A stretch of 64,000 nucleotides of DNA, taken from the NCBI GenBank assembly GCA_905182985.1, contig CAJJDN010000178.1, positions 124,001 to 188,000 on the forward strand, in the 5' to 3' direction. This document shows positions 12,101-23,798 of this stretch, piece by piece. The notes below the pieces were generated by a model that was not told where the DNA came from, searched no databases, and was given only the letters and a program-made list of their open reading frames with translations. The translations under genes were made by a program, and so were the position numbers. This stretch comes from Paramecium sonneborni. Taxonomy: Eukaryota; Ciliophora; Oligohymenophorea; Peniculida; Parameciidae. How positions within the stretch are numbered: position 1 is the stretch's first letter; every line of letters begins with the position of its first letter.

Positions 12101-14137
12101 AAGTTAGTAAAGATATTAAAAGAAATAATCAAAAAAAAAATGTTAAAAAAAGAGGTTTCATTCTCAAAAATGAAGAACATAATTAATTCATGTTTTCTCC
12201 TTAAGTATCTTTACAAATTTAATAAACATAAACTTAAACTAATTTAATTTAATCAAACTTAAATTCATCTTTTGTTTAAAATTCTCAAAAAAGATAAAAT
12301 AGTTTAGTTGTTAATAAATTAGATAAATTAGATGATAACTCTAATTACAATCAATAATAATAATAATAAGAATAAGAAATTTTATAATAATATTCATCTA
12401 AGTAATCTATACCTGCTTAGTAAGAATCCTTTTAAGATACAAATAAATTATAAGAAAATAGAAAATAGTTTTAAAGGAAATAGAATTAAAGATAGACTCT
12501 ATTGATAAGAGGATTATCATAAGCTGCTTAGACATAAGGATTAATCAAAATTGATAGTAATCAAAATATTTAATTTGAACCTGATTAAGATAATAGTTGT
12601 TTTGAGAAAGAAATACATGGATCTTATGTTGAAAAATCTAATTTACTATCAGACATTTCATAAAAATTAAGAAAAGAATTATAAATAGATTTAATTGATG
12701 ATTTCCCAGATTATGAAATTGAATTTGATAAATTTAAAGCTTTTTTAGAAGATGATAACAGCAATATTATTAGTGAATCATTACAATTAGAAAGTAAGAA
12801 ATTATATCTTGGTTTCAAAGATAATTAATTTCTCTTAGCCAAAGAATTTACATAGTAGATTTCTGAAGGTAGGAATATTGTATTAATTACAATTTATTTG
12901 CACTTTTTATAATACTTAGCTAAAACATTAACTTTTTTTATCATATAATATAATCAAATCTTTAAATATACTAATCTCATTATAGTTATTAGATTATTGG
13001 CTGTCTTACTACTTTTAGTTTTAGCTTTGTCTTAAAATAAGAAATTGAAACATTTATTATATAAGAGTAAATATTTTTTAGGAATCTATATAATTTTAAT
13101 GTTAAGCATTTTATTAGAATTTATTTTACTAAAGAGTTAAGATCTTATAGAATTGTAAGCATCTGAAGGAATTTTATTGCTTTGCTTTTTTTGGTCCTTT
13201 TAGATTGTTCTTATTAAATTTAAATTAATTTTTATGTTAGTTTTCTGTTTTGCATAAATACTAATTGTACTAATTAAATTTCATTGTTGGCCTATTGTCT
13301 ATTATACAATATTTTAAGGAATCTTAATGTTTTCAGTACATTATAATATGTTTTATTAAGATTTAAATACTTTTAATAATAAGAGATCTTTAGGATTGAA
13401 GAAAAGTTAATCTGAAAATTTAGTTAAATATCTTTTACCTAATCATATATTAAAATAATTCTTATCTAATAATTAAAGAGCCTTTTTAGTTGAATAATTA
13501 GAAGATGCAACATTATTATTTGCAGATATAGCTGGATTCACTGAATATTCTAGTAAAGTTGAACCAGAATAAGTTGTAAATATGCTTAGAAATCTCTTTA
13601 CAGAATTCGATAAATAATGTTTAACTTAAAATACATATAAGTTATACACTATTGGTGATTGTTATGTTGCTTTAGGAATCATGGATATTTTATAGAGAAA
13701 TCCAGCATAGGAAGCTAAAAATATAGTAGAATTAGGATTTGGTATGATAGAAATTATAAGGAGTGTTAGATAAATAATAGGATATGATGGATTAGATATG
13801 AGAATAGGGATTCATACAGTAATTATAATAAACAATAATTTTATAGGGTAAAGTAATAGCAGGTATTCTTGGGACAGAAATAGTGAGATATGATGTATAT
13901 GGTGCAGATGTAATGATATCAAATAAGATGGAATCAAATGGTGAGAGAGGAAGAGTTTAAGTTTCAGAAGAGACAAAATAATTACTGGAATCTGAATATC
14001 CAGATGAATTTAATTTCAGTTTAAATAAAATGATAGAGTTTAAATCAATAAATAGATAAACGAATGGATATTTTGTAGTAAAAAATGAGAGTGGATTAGA
14101 AGGTAGTAAATAATAATAAAGTGGAATGAATGTTTGA
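6111..14137 (+). CDS. P4-type ATPase/guanylyl cyclase fusion, 2,633 aa
   Basis: After removing five introns (6204..6230, 6422..6444, 11490..11511, 11772..11796, 13819..13846) the gene is exactly 2,634 codons, ATG to TGA. The N-terminal two thirds is a P-type ATPase of the flippase (P4) kind: two membrane segments, an actuator-like V-G-D-L-I-Y-L-K-R-N-E block, the phosphorylation motif DKTGTLT (Asp473) and the hinge G-D-S-F-N-D (from 1172). Further membrane segments follow. The C-terminus carries two class III cyclase domains separated by membrane spans. Domain 1 has FCDICGF (Asp1795), Glu1834 in KIETVG and Ser1910 before LIGDTVN. Domain 2 has FADIAGF (Asp2440) and TIGD (Asp2484). Glu1834 sits where adenylyl cyclases have the adenine-selecting Lys, so GTP is the likely substrate. 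This architecture is known from Paramecium and Tetrahymena. It converges with the proteasome gene at 14181. Confidence 0.94.
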
Positions 14138-14180
14138 TACAATGAATATAATAATATATGCTTTTTTTATGTAGATATGA

Positions 14181-15010
14181 TCATTCTCCAATTTAATCTT
14201 ATTCAATTAATTATTCTGCTTATTGTACAGCATTATTAATTAAATCTTAAGGTACAGCTTAATGTTTGCGTTGATTATTATCAGTAATCCATGTGATTTC
14301 ATATTCAAATTTCTTTTCTTTAAATTCCTCATGTGATAGAATTAACCTAAATGTATATATATAAATAGATGAACATTTTAGCAACATAAACTAAAGCATC
14401 TTAACATGTGAGATCTTTGAAATTTCTTCTTTCGAATTCCGATTTACAAATAGCTCTACCTTTTCCATGTGCACATGCATGATAAGCATATTTATTTCCT
14501 GACGGTTCAATCATATACAATTCATAACCATCAAAAGTATTATAACTGGCAATGAATGCTATAAATAAGAATAATGTATTACTTGCTGATCCAAATGGTC
14601 TTACACCAGAATACATTGTATATGCATGTACATATTATGATACTCTATCAGATAAAACATTAGCTGATGCTGATATTGCATACATATCTTAATATTATGA
14701 TGCTTCTGCTTTTGCTCTCTATAAAATGTTTCTTCCATCTGGTAATTTACCACATAGTGCCATTCCAGTTTAATTATCAATATTATATATTCTTTTATTT
14801 GTATTGTCTTCCAATAATCTAGAAAACTTCTATTTCTCTCCTGCCAATATCACTCCATCTTTACATTTTACTCCAATCACAGTCCTAATAATTATTCGTT
14901 TATTCAAATTACTCTGAATTTTCTACTGCTTTTGTAGCATATTCTACTTAATAGATACGTCCTTCTTAAGAATATGTGGCCACTGATAAATCATACATAC
15001 TTCCACTCAT
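14181..15010 (-). CDS. PSMA3: 20S proteasome subunit alpha-3 (PSMA3 type), 249 aa
   Basis: One of the seven alpha-ring subunits of the 20S core, structural rather than catalytic. Three introns (14885..14912, 14559..14582, 14347..14374) leave exactly 250 codons. The proteasome alpha N-terminal signature is present: Y-D-L-S-V-A-T-Y-S-Q-E-G-R-I-Y-Q-V-E-Y-A, followed by K-A-V-E-N-S. Next come VIGVKCKDGVILAGEK, a NKRIYNID block, YVHAYTMYSGVRPFG and LYMIEPSG. The alpha-3 assignment rests on the YVHAYT...RPFG and LYMI-PSG blocks and the VAKM-HEEFKEK C-terminal region. The third intron starts GTTC rather than GTA. The 5' two thirds (14699-15010) is repeated downstream of the scaffold gap, which I treat as an assembly artefact. 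Confidence 0.93.
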
Positions 15011-15239
15011 TTTTTAAAGATAATATTTAAATTAATTCACATAAGTATTAATTTATAATATATAATACTAATGGGATGCATGAATAAATACTTCACTATA
15101 TATATCAGGACCTATTGAACCATTCTATTAATCTAATTAATCTAATTTTTAAGCATTTCTTATTGAATAATTGACACTACTAAGATTCCAAAAAAGTTTA
15201 ATTGTTATTTCAAAAAATATTGAAATCAAATACATGTAT

Positions 15240-15725
15240 NNNNNNNNNNNNNNNNNNNNNNNNNNNNNNNNNNNNNNNNNNNNNNNNNNNNNNNNNNNNN
15301 NNNNNNNNNNNNNNNNNNNNNNNNNNNNNNNNNNNNNNNNNNNNNNNNNNNNNNNNNNNNNNNNNNNNNNNNNNNNNNNNNNNNNNNNNNNNNNNNNNNN
15401 NNNNNNNNNNNNNNNNNNNNNNNNNNNNNNNNNNNNNNNNNNNNNNNNNNNNNNNNNNNNNNNNNNNNNNNNNNNNNNNNNNNNNNNNNNNNNNNNNNNN
15501 NNNNNNNNNNNNNNNNNNNNNNNNNNNNNNNNNNNNNNNNNNNNNNNNNNNNNNNNNNNNNNNNNNNNNNNNNNNNNNNNNNNNNNNNNNNNNNNNNNNN
15601 NNNNNNNNNNNNNNNNNNNNNNNNNNNNNNNNNNNNNNNNNNNNNNNNNNNNNNNNNNNNNNNNNNNNNNNNNNNNNNNNNNNNNNNNNNNNNNNNNNNN
15701 NNNNNNNNNNNNNNNNNNNNNNNNN
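15240..15725. other. Scaffold gap, 486 Ns
   Basis: Unsequenced positions. The sequence left of the gap (14699-15239) reappears exactly right of it (15726-16266), so the two contigs probably overlap and the gap may have no real length. Confidence 0.9.
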
Positions 15726-16037
15726 GATGCTTCTGCTTTTGCTCTCTATAAAATGTTTCTTCCATCTGGTAATTTACCACATAGTGCCATTCCAGTTTAA
15801 TTATCAATATTATATATTCTTTTATTTGTATTGTCTTCCAATAATCTAGAAAACTTCTATTTCTCTCCTGCCAATATCACTCCATCTTTACATTTTACTC
15901 CAATCACAGTCCTAATAATTATTCGTTTATTCAAATTACTCTGAATTTTCTACTGCTTTTGTAGCATATTCTACTTAATAGATACGTCCTTCTTAAGAAT
16001 ATGTGGCCACTGATAAATCATACATACTTCCACTCAT
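15726..16037 (-). pseudogene. Duplicate 5' part of proteasome alpha-3, assembly copy
   Basis: This is the start codon (16037 on the minus strand), first exon, first intron and much of the second exon of the proteasome alpha-3 gene, broken at the scaffold gap. It is identical to 14699-15010. I believe it is the same locus sequenced twice, not a second gene. Confidence 0.8.
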
Positions 16038-16266
16038 TTTTTAAAGATAATATTTAAATTAATTCACATAAGTATTAATTTATAATATATAATACTAATG
16101 GGATGCATGAATAAATACTTCACTATATATATCAGGACCTATTGAACCATTCTATTAATCTAATTAATCTAATTTTTAAGCATTTCTTATTGAATAATTG
16201 ACACTACTAAGATTCCAAAAAAGTTTAATTGTTATTTCAAAAAATATTGAAATCAAATACATGTAT
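15726..16266. repeat. Second copy of 14699-15239, 541 bp, probably an unmerged contig overlap
   Basis: Base-for-base the same as 14699-15239 at an offset of 1,027 as far as I can compare by eye. The first copy ends exactly at the Ns and the second begins exactly after them. That is what overlapping contig ends look like when a scaffolder fails to collapse them. Readers should count this segment once. Confidence 0.85.
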
Positions 16267-17827
16267 TATCAAAACTATATTTATTTTATACTATTATAAT
16301 CATATCAATATATAAATATTCAATTATTAATATCAATTATTACATTCCATAATAATATATATCTTGTTCCTGTTTTAACCAATTATCTTAGAGAAATTTA
16401 CATCAAAACATCAGAATTTTTAATCAGATTTCAAAACTACAAATTAACTACACTTATTACTTAACTTGGACTCAAATATTAAGCTCTTCTAAGATTTGGT
16501 GATCTATTCATCTATTTCCCTAAATAATTAAATTTAAGATTTTAATCGAATCTCTAAAATTCAAATTGATCCAAATTTAATTATTGTTGTTATCAATCCA
16601 ATTGATATTGCATATCCACTTTTTTATCATTCATTAATGATAAAGAAGAAAGATATAATACTACTCAAGCAATTCTTAAATTAAGAAAATCATCCATATT
16701 TCAAATACACAATTAAATAAAGAATACTTCAGATTTTTCAATAAATCTTTAAAGATCAAGATATCAGTCATGTCTAAGTTATTATTAATTCTATTTTACA
16801 TATTTAATGGAGTTTAGGAGATGAAATTATCAATACTCAATTTAATATATAAAATTAGAATTGTTTAAACTCCAAATATAAATGGAAAATGATTAAATTT
16901 TATGATAATTAAAAAATCACTAATCTTTCTCAACTTAAAAAACAACAGATATTTTTTCAAATTAAATAATTATAAAAATGTTTAACTAAAAAATCTGATT
17001 TAGAAATTTTAAATAAAATTATTAATCAAATAAGACTTGATCTACGGAGTATATATGAAGAATACTCTCCGATTTGTGATGTGCATCCAATTTCATTTAT
17101 TAATTCAACTTCAGTTGATGAAACATTATAGTATCAAGAAAAATTAGATAAAATAATTGTCTCATAAGAGGTATGAATAAATCTCTATTATTAAGAATTC
17201 TGAGTTCGATAATGATAAATTTGAATAATTATTAAATAAGAAGAAAATTGAAAAAAGAACTTATTAAAAAAAATTTAATTTTGGTTTCCAATTTCATCTC
17301 AAATCAATGAAGTTTAATTTTCAAAATATTTGGATATCTTTTACAATCTAAATTAAAAAGAAAATGTCATAATTGTAAACAATAAAAATTATTTATATCA
17401 TAAAATTACTGGTTTTCACCTAATAACTATGTTGCAGGAAAAAAACTATTAAGAAGATGATAAGAAATATAATTACAATTCAATGAAAAATCAACAAAGA
17501 CATCAAAATAATAATGATCAACTAAAAAAAGCTAGATAGTTATTGAAATAGAATATAGAGAAAGAAATTAAGTAGCAGCAGTAATTGTCATTATAGAATG
17601 AATAAGATCACTAAACCAATATGATTTTAGATTTTCTGTGGGCAAAAGAAGAAACTATTAATTTTGATAAGATTAAAAAGTTGGAGTAATTTCTCAAAAA
17701 TACTTAAAACCAATATTTAACAATGATAGTGGAATATAATTTGAAATATTTTAATAAATAATTTCTAATAAACAATACAATTTTCATTGATTTGGAAATT
17801 AATATCAAAATTCATTTTTTAATATGA
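16261..17827 (+). CDS. Unknown protein, reading frame broken
   Basis: Three open segments in the ciliate code follow one another. Segment 1 starts at the ATG at 16261 and runs to about 16540. Segment 2 is open in the next frame (from about 16541 to 17170). Segment 3 runs from about 17268 to the TGA at 17825-17827. The first join needs a one-base correction near a T4 run at about 16540. The second can be explained by a 25-nt intron (17171..17195) plus one missing A in the A8 run at 17266-17273, or by a single 87-nt intron. The protein would be near 500 aa, with a Gln/Asn/Lys-rich, probably coiled-coil region around 17450-17620. No family recognised. The nearby scaffold gap suggests poor local sequence quality rather than a dead gene. 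Confidence 0.5.
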
Positions 17828-18021
17828 GTTTGTGTTTTTTAAAAAAATATAATTTTTATTATTACTTTGAAAAAAGATTTAATGACTTCTATTAAGTTTT
17901 TTAATTAGCCTTAAAAAGGCTTAAAAAGGATGTTGAAAACTTTAGAATGATGTATTAATAGAAAATAATATGAATAAATTCTTGTAGGTAAAAGAATTTT
18001 AGTTATAATTTTATAATAATT

Positions 18022-21000
18022 ATGAAAGATTAAAAATGGGTGATTAATTAAATAAAGTATGAAAAGAATGAACTTGATGAGATAATTTATTTTTAAGTTT
18101 ATAAATATTAATAATAAATGCAATAAAATAACCGTGTTATTTATGAGTTGGAAGATGATGAGGATATAAAGTAGGCACCTTTTCCAAAGTCTTAAGTAAA
18201 TGATTAGTGTAATAATGAAAGGCAATAAAAATTGATAGAAAATTGGGTGCAGTATCATATATAAAATGGGGAACACTTTACAATTACTTCTTTTCCTTTG
18301 ACTTAAGAAAAGGGAGGTTATTGTGTTACAAAACGGAATAATCAAATAGTTATAATAATTATTATTCTTTGAACAAGGGAGATTTTGTTAGAGATGAAGT
18401 TGATATATAAAAATGTGAATAAAGTTTAAGAAAGAAAAAAAATTATTAGTAGGTTAATGATCAGAAAGTAATAAAAAGGTTTATAATATAAGTCAGTGAT
18501 TTATGTAAGAACGGCAAAAGGAAGAGTATTTAAGTTGATGATTGATGAGAATGAAAATTATGATAAGATTTTAGGATATTTACAGATATGTTTTTCATCA
18601 AAGATGCAAAATGTAAAAGCTTTTTATGCTCTTCTGGGAATAGGAGTAGTTAGAATTGATGGAAATGAGTTTAAGTTAACAACAGGAGTGGTTGTGTCTT
18701 TAAATGATTGGTCAATAAATAATAATAATAATTATTTGTTAAAAAATGATAGTGGATTTAATTTATTGATTAGCAATATTGAATTACTGGGAGGAATAAT
18801 AGGATCCTTCTATAAATAATAAGAAATATTAGGAATTATATTTAATCCATCTACTTAAACTATTGATATCATTTTATTTGATAATTTTTAGTAAATTACT
18901 ATTAATATAAAATAGAAATCCAAAGATTTTACATTAAGCAATATTCAAATTAGTTAAATTTTCAAAAAAGAAAATAACTCCATCAGGAAAAGGATAATTA
19001 TTGAAATTGAAAACTGATATTGCAGAATTTAATTAAAATGATTACATTGAAATAGCAAAAAATGATAATGTCAAAATATATATACATACATCTAAATTGA
19101 ATGTTGCTGATTATGCATTAATATAAGGAAGTATGTTTTCAGCATAATATGTGGATGATTAAAATGATTTAGATGGAGATAAATTATTATCAAATAATGC
19201 ACTTGAATTTTACAAAAAGAATTTTAGGAGAATGAATAATTAAGATGATGAAACTAAAGAATTTATAATTGTAAGTAAATAACAAACATAAATCATTGTT
19301 ATGAATACTTTATCATCTCCTAATAAAGGAAGTGCATAAAAATAAATATCATTTAAATTTGAAGATATTAGTGATGAAAGTGCAGGATCAGGTGTATAAA
19401 TAGCAAAGTGTATAAAAGGTAATAATTTTATTATATTTTTTGTTTAGTTCATATGAAGAAATAAACTAATGGTACAAGTGATACAAGTCCAAAAGTTTAA
19501 TTTATAAGTGAATTCTAATCGAATGGATTTGAATAAGCAGCAAATTAAGCAAATGAATTAAATGAATAAAAATAAAAAGATGATGACAAAAATGAAATTA
19601 ATGATGTTAACGAGAACAATTTCAGTAATAATAATTATAGTAATAATAATCTTAGTAATAATAATCATAGTAATAATAAATAAGAAACCACTAATAACTA
19701 AATAAATAATAATATAAAGTAATTTGAAGAATAATAATAAATTATTATCTAAAATGAACAATAACAACTTTAACATAAAACTAGTAAAACTGAATAAAAT
19801 TAAGAGGAAGATTCAGATGAAATAGATCTTGTTAAAGTTTCTATTGTTTTTGATGAAGGAGAACATTGTAATCATAGAGATTATAATTCTATAATGAATT
19901 ATGCTTTAAATTTTAGAAAAGTTGATTATAAAGATGAATATAGAGTTCAATAGGCTCATAAAAAAGGAGGCACAGCTTGTTAAGATGAAAAGATTATTGA
20001 TTTAGCAAGAAGTGTTGGAAAGAACATGATTAAATAGGTTGGTTAGAAATTACTAAGTGGAAATTTTAATTTAACAACTGTTTCCTTTCCTGTAAAATTG
20101 ATTTCTTTTAATTTTGTAGATTAAAGCGATGATTCCTAAATCTGCCTTAGAAAAAACGTTTATGCAAACCATTCTCTTTCCTCTTTATATGAATAAGGCT
20201 GCTTCTCTTTAAAAGCCATTAGAAAGAATGAAACTTAGTATTATTGCTCTCATATCTAATTACATTTAAGCTAATTCCTTTCTTAAACCTCTCAATCCAA
20301 TTTTAGGAGAAACTTTTGAAGGTGGTTATGAAGATGGTACATAACTTTATTGTGAATAAGTAAAATTGAAATATTAAAATAGATATCTCATCATCCTCCT
20401 TTATCTTATTTTTTAGTATATGGTCCTAAAAGATCTTACAAATTTTTCGGATATTCTCTATATGAAGCAAAAGCAGGATTAAATTCATTAACAATTTTGA
20501 ATCACGGAAAAAGGACAATCTAATTTCCAGATTAGAAGATAGTTTGTACTTTTTCTTCGGAACATTATTCAGGTACATTCTTTGGAACAATGAAGAATGA
20601 ATCTTAAGGAGCTCTTTCTTTTATTGATGAGGCTAATAGTATATATAAAGATAAAATGATTATTAGATTTAAATTGTATTGTATAATTGGGAAAAGTGAA
20701 GAATAAACCAACAGATTATTTTGAAGGTGAAATAAAGTAAGGAAAGACAGTACTTAGTAAATTATTTGGGAGTTATATGGGTTTTGCAGATTTTGATGGG
20801 ATTAGATATTGGGATGCAAGGGTGATAAAACCATTTGCAATGTAGATATTAAAATCTAATTTGGAATCAGATCATACAAAAAGAAATGATAGAATTTGTA
20901 TGATTGCTGGTGATATGAATAAAGCATAAATAGAAAAGGAGAGATTAGAATAATTATAAAGAAATGATGCTGCTCTTAGGAAAGAGTTTTTAAAATAAAA

Positions 21001-21022
21001 GAAGAAAAAAGATTAAAAATGA
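18022..21022 (+). CDS. Oxysterol-binding protein-related protein (ORP)
   Basis: ORPs move sterols or PI4P between membranes at contact sites. The C-terminal half is the ORD domain: SKLSGNF-like lid region, then an N-P-I-L-G-E-T-F-E-G-G-Y motif, the family hallmark H-H-P-P (in ISHHPPLSYF), and a C-terminal region G-S-Y-M-G-F-A-D-F-D-G-I-R-Y-W-D. Introns 18468..18492, 19419..19447, 20092..20119 and 20360..20382 restore frame, the last joining C-E-Q to ISHHPP. The middle is low-complexity Asn/Gln. The N-terminal 300 residues may be a PH-like region but I see no clear match. Frame is unexplained at three places: 18349-18377 (possible GTT...AAG intron), about 18965 and about 20690. The start at 18022 is the first ATG of the open frame and is uncertain. 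Confidence 0.8.
19608..19690 (+). repeat. Asn-rich low-complexity tract within the ORP gene
   Basis: Four units of Ser-Asn-Asn-Asn plus one variable residue (Y, L, H, K), encoded by AGTAATAATAAT repeats. It lies in the linker ahead of the lipid-binding domain and is a likely site of slippage. Confidence 0.8.
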
Positions 21023-21044
21023 TTAATATATATTATTAATAATC

Positions 21045-23031
21045 ATGACCTCTTTAACTTAAAAGTTTTTTAAAAAATTTGATCGAAGACAAGTAATGGA
21101 ATTTGAATCTATATATTTAAGTATTATTTAAGTGGATGCATTGATATAATTGTTGTTTAATAAAATAATGGATCGTTGAAATCTACTCCATTTCATGTTA
21201 AATTTGGCAAATATGACGGTTAAGATTATTAGGTTGATCTGATAGTTAATGGAAATTTGACAAATGTAAAAATGAGATTAGGAAAAGAAGGTGCAGCTTA
21301 CTTCGAAAAAAGTTCCATTTCTTCTGGTTATTAATCTGATGATACATGTTCAGAGAAAATAAGGTATAAAAAAATAGATAATCTATATAGTCATTTTGAT
21401 GAGGCATCAATATTTAGACAACCAATAAATTATTAGAAGCCTGATGATTTATTTAATAGTGATAAGAAAAATAGTAATTGGCTTCAAAAATTTAATTTTT
21501 GGTCAAAAGGATCGAATTAAAAAAAGGAAAATGGAGTTAAGATTGAGACGACGAATAATCTTAAAGAATTTTAATAGGAAGATACGTCATCTGTAATAAT
21601 AATATTAATATTATATTAGGAATTATCAAAAATATAATTAGATAAATAAAATTTAGAATTCCAATAGTAATAATCAGAGAAATAGATTTAAACTTAAGAT
21701 TTTGAGAAAGATAATGTTACATATAGTGATAAGGAAACTTTATCTCCACGTTAATCAGCAATGGAACTTTCATTATGTGGTTAATAATTATAATAATAAA
21801 ATTTAACATAAATTTAAAGATAATAATTGTTTGAATAACATAAAGTATCTTTTACAACATTTGCAAAAGATTCATTAAAAATAATAAATAATAAAGATTT
21901 AATTTTTAAGATTGGAGATAAGTTTTTTAGTAGAGAGGCTGGATTAATATAATTGTTAGCAAAATAAATTTACAATTAAGAAATGATAATAGATTGTTTG
22001 GATTAATAGAAAAAGTAAAATCCTTAATAATAACAACAATGGTATAGTGTCTACGGTATGTTTAGAAAGAAGAAAGAATCAGATTAAATTGAAGAAAAAA
22101 ACAATGTTGAAAGAGAAAATAATAATGAAAAGACTTAAAAATAGCATCAATAATTTAAAGCTCATGAAAGAATAAGGAAATTAAGTGAAGATTTAGTAGA
22201 TAATATGAGTACAATGTCTATATAAAGAAGGAGAAAGTTATAAAGACCTATATTAAAACCTCATTCATCTATTTTAAAATAATTGGGATTACAAAAAGGA
22301 GCTAATAAAATTACTTATAGATTATGTATACCTAAAAAGAATGAGATTGTTGAATAACATGGAACTATCTATTTGTATGACCAAAAAACCAAATTGGTTA
22401 TTTCAGATATAGATGGAACTATAACAAAATCAGATATATTAGGTTAATTAATGCCAAAGTTGGGAACAGATTGGAATCATGATGGAGTAGCTAATTTTTA
22501 TTAGAATATAGAATCAATGGGTTATAAAATTATGTATTTGACTGCTAGAGCTATAGGTTAAGCAGATTAAACTAAAGAATTCATTTATAATTTATAATAA
22601 CAGAATAATAAATTACCTAAAGGACCTGTTATTTTAAGTCCTGATAGTTTATTTCCTGCATTCAAAAGAGAAATTATTGATGGAACTCCAGAATTATTCA
22701 AGATTTCTGCATTAAAGGAAGTCAGAAATCTATTTATTGGAGAAAATCCATTCTATTGTGGATTTGGAAATAGAGCTAATGTATATTATTTCTATAATAT
22801 ATTGTTTAGGATTTTATAGCTTATTAAGCCGTTAATATAGATAGTAGTAGAATCTTTATTATTGACTCAGAAAGCTAAATTCACAAATATAATACTGATC
22901 AAATTACTAGCTATGTAGAATTAAACAAGAATATCCATCTTTATTTTCCTCCTGTAGATGAAGAAGAGTATTAATCTTAAAACTTTTGGAAGATTCCAAT
23001 TCCTGATAATATTGATATCAATTATTCGTGA
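21045..23031 (+). CDS. LPIN: Lipin-type phosphatidate phosphatase, 642 aa
   Basis: Lipins dephosphorylate phosphatidate to diacylglycerol at the ER, the branch point for triglyceride and phospholipid synthesis. Introns 21093..21121 and 22781..22809 (29 nt each) leave exactly 643 codons. The N-terminal lipin domain reads [10 protein letters not shown]...[10 protein letters not shown]...VDLIVNG...[11 protein letters not shown]. The C-terminal HAD domain has the catalytic D-I-D-G-T (Asp445, Asp447), a T-K-S-D-I-L-G block, the P-G-P-like DGVANFY region, [35 protein letters not shown] and GFGNRAND, where the second intron interrupts the last motif. The middle (about 170-400) is Gln-rich and disordered. 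It begins 22 bp after the ORP stop, same strand. Confidence 0.93.
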
Positions 23032-23798
23032 TTCTTCCTTATAATCAATTATTATATTATTATTAATATTTCTAATATAATTAATTGTATTATTATTTTT
23101 GAGGCTGAGTGAATTTAGGAAATTCTTCCTTTATATGAATAACTTTATTTAAGCTTTATAGTTTACTATATAGAATTTATTAAGAGCCTCTTTTTAAAGT
23201 TAAATAGAGTGGACAATTGAATGTTTAATTTGTGACTAAAGTTTTAAGACATAGCATGACATCTTAAATTTAAGTTTATCTATTCCTAATTAAAAATGAT
23301 TCAGACTAATTAATTTAAGAAAATTAAAAATCTGAAATTATGGATGAATGATAATTAATATTGGGATGATTGTATGATAATTGTAAATCAAAAAATAATG
23401 CAAAAAGACTTTTCACTGTTAAAAATACATAATCAAATCAAACCTTTTTAAGAAGATTATTGATTAAGATAAATAGTAGTAGAGCTATAAGTTATAAAGT
23501 AATGAAAGTCAGAATAACAATAATAAATGGTATTTTAAAATTAATAAAGTTTTTAATCAAAAAAATGATAATGGATAATAAGTATCATAAGGATAACTAA
23601 ATAGTATAATATTTTGATAATTATATATTAATTATTAATTTTATAAATATTTTATAGCCAATATTATGTAGTAAAAAAACTTATTGCCATAAACTGATGT
23701 AAGAGAACGATAAAATTCTTGCACTGTTGATAAATTGTCAGAGAATGATGTAATTTTTTAATTTAATTGCACAGCTCAAAGATTTCAACTTAGATAAT
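23032..23798 (+). pseudogene. Ubiquitin-specific protease (USP) relic
   Basis: Between lipin and RhoGDI the plus strand holds USP-like peptides in shifting frames. Near 23209-23290: W-T-I-E-C-L-I-C-D, then ILNLSLSIP, which resembles the Cys-x2-Cys finger followed by D-L-S-L-P-I-P of USP catalytic domains. Near 23390-23440: C-K-S-K-N-N-A-K-R-L-F-T-V-K, resembling the second Cys-x2-Cys finger and the K-x-x-x-I strand. TGA codons and frame changes separate them, and I find no catalytic Cys or His box. A longer open patch at about 23580-23860 has no clear motif and overlaps the start of the RhoGDI gene. Confidence 0.5.

Noticed and set aside
15171..15849. ORFs of about 200 aa spanning the N run
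   Set aside because: They consist almost wholly of unknown residues across the scaffold gap.
17911..18345. 144-aa minus-strand ORF in the standard code
   Set aside because: It is the antisense of the N-terminal part of the ORP gene, hydrophobic only because A+T-rich codons are read backwards.
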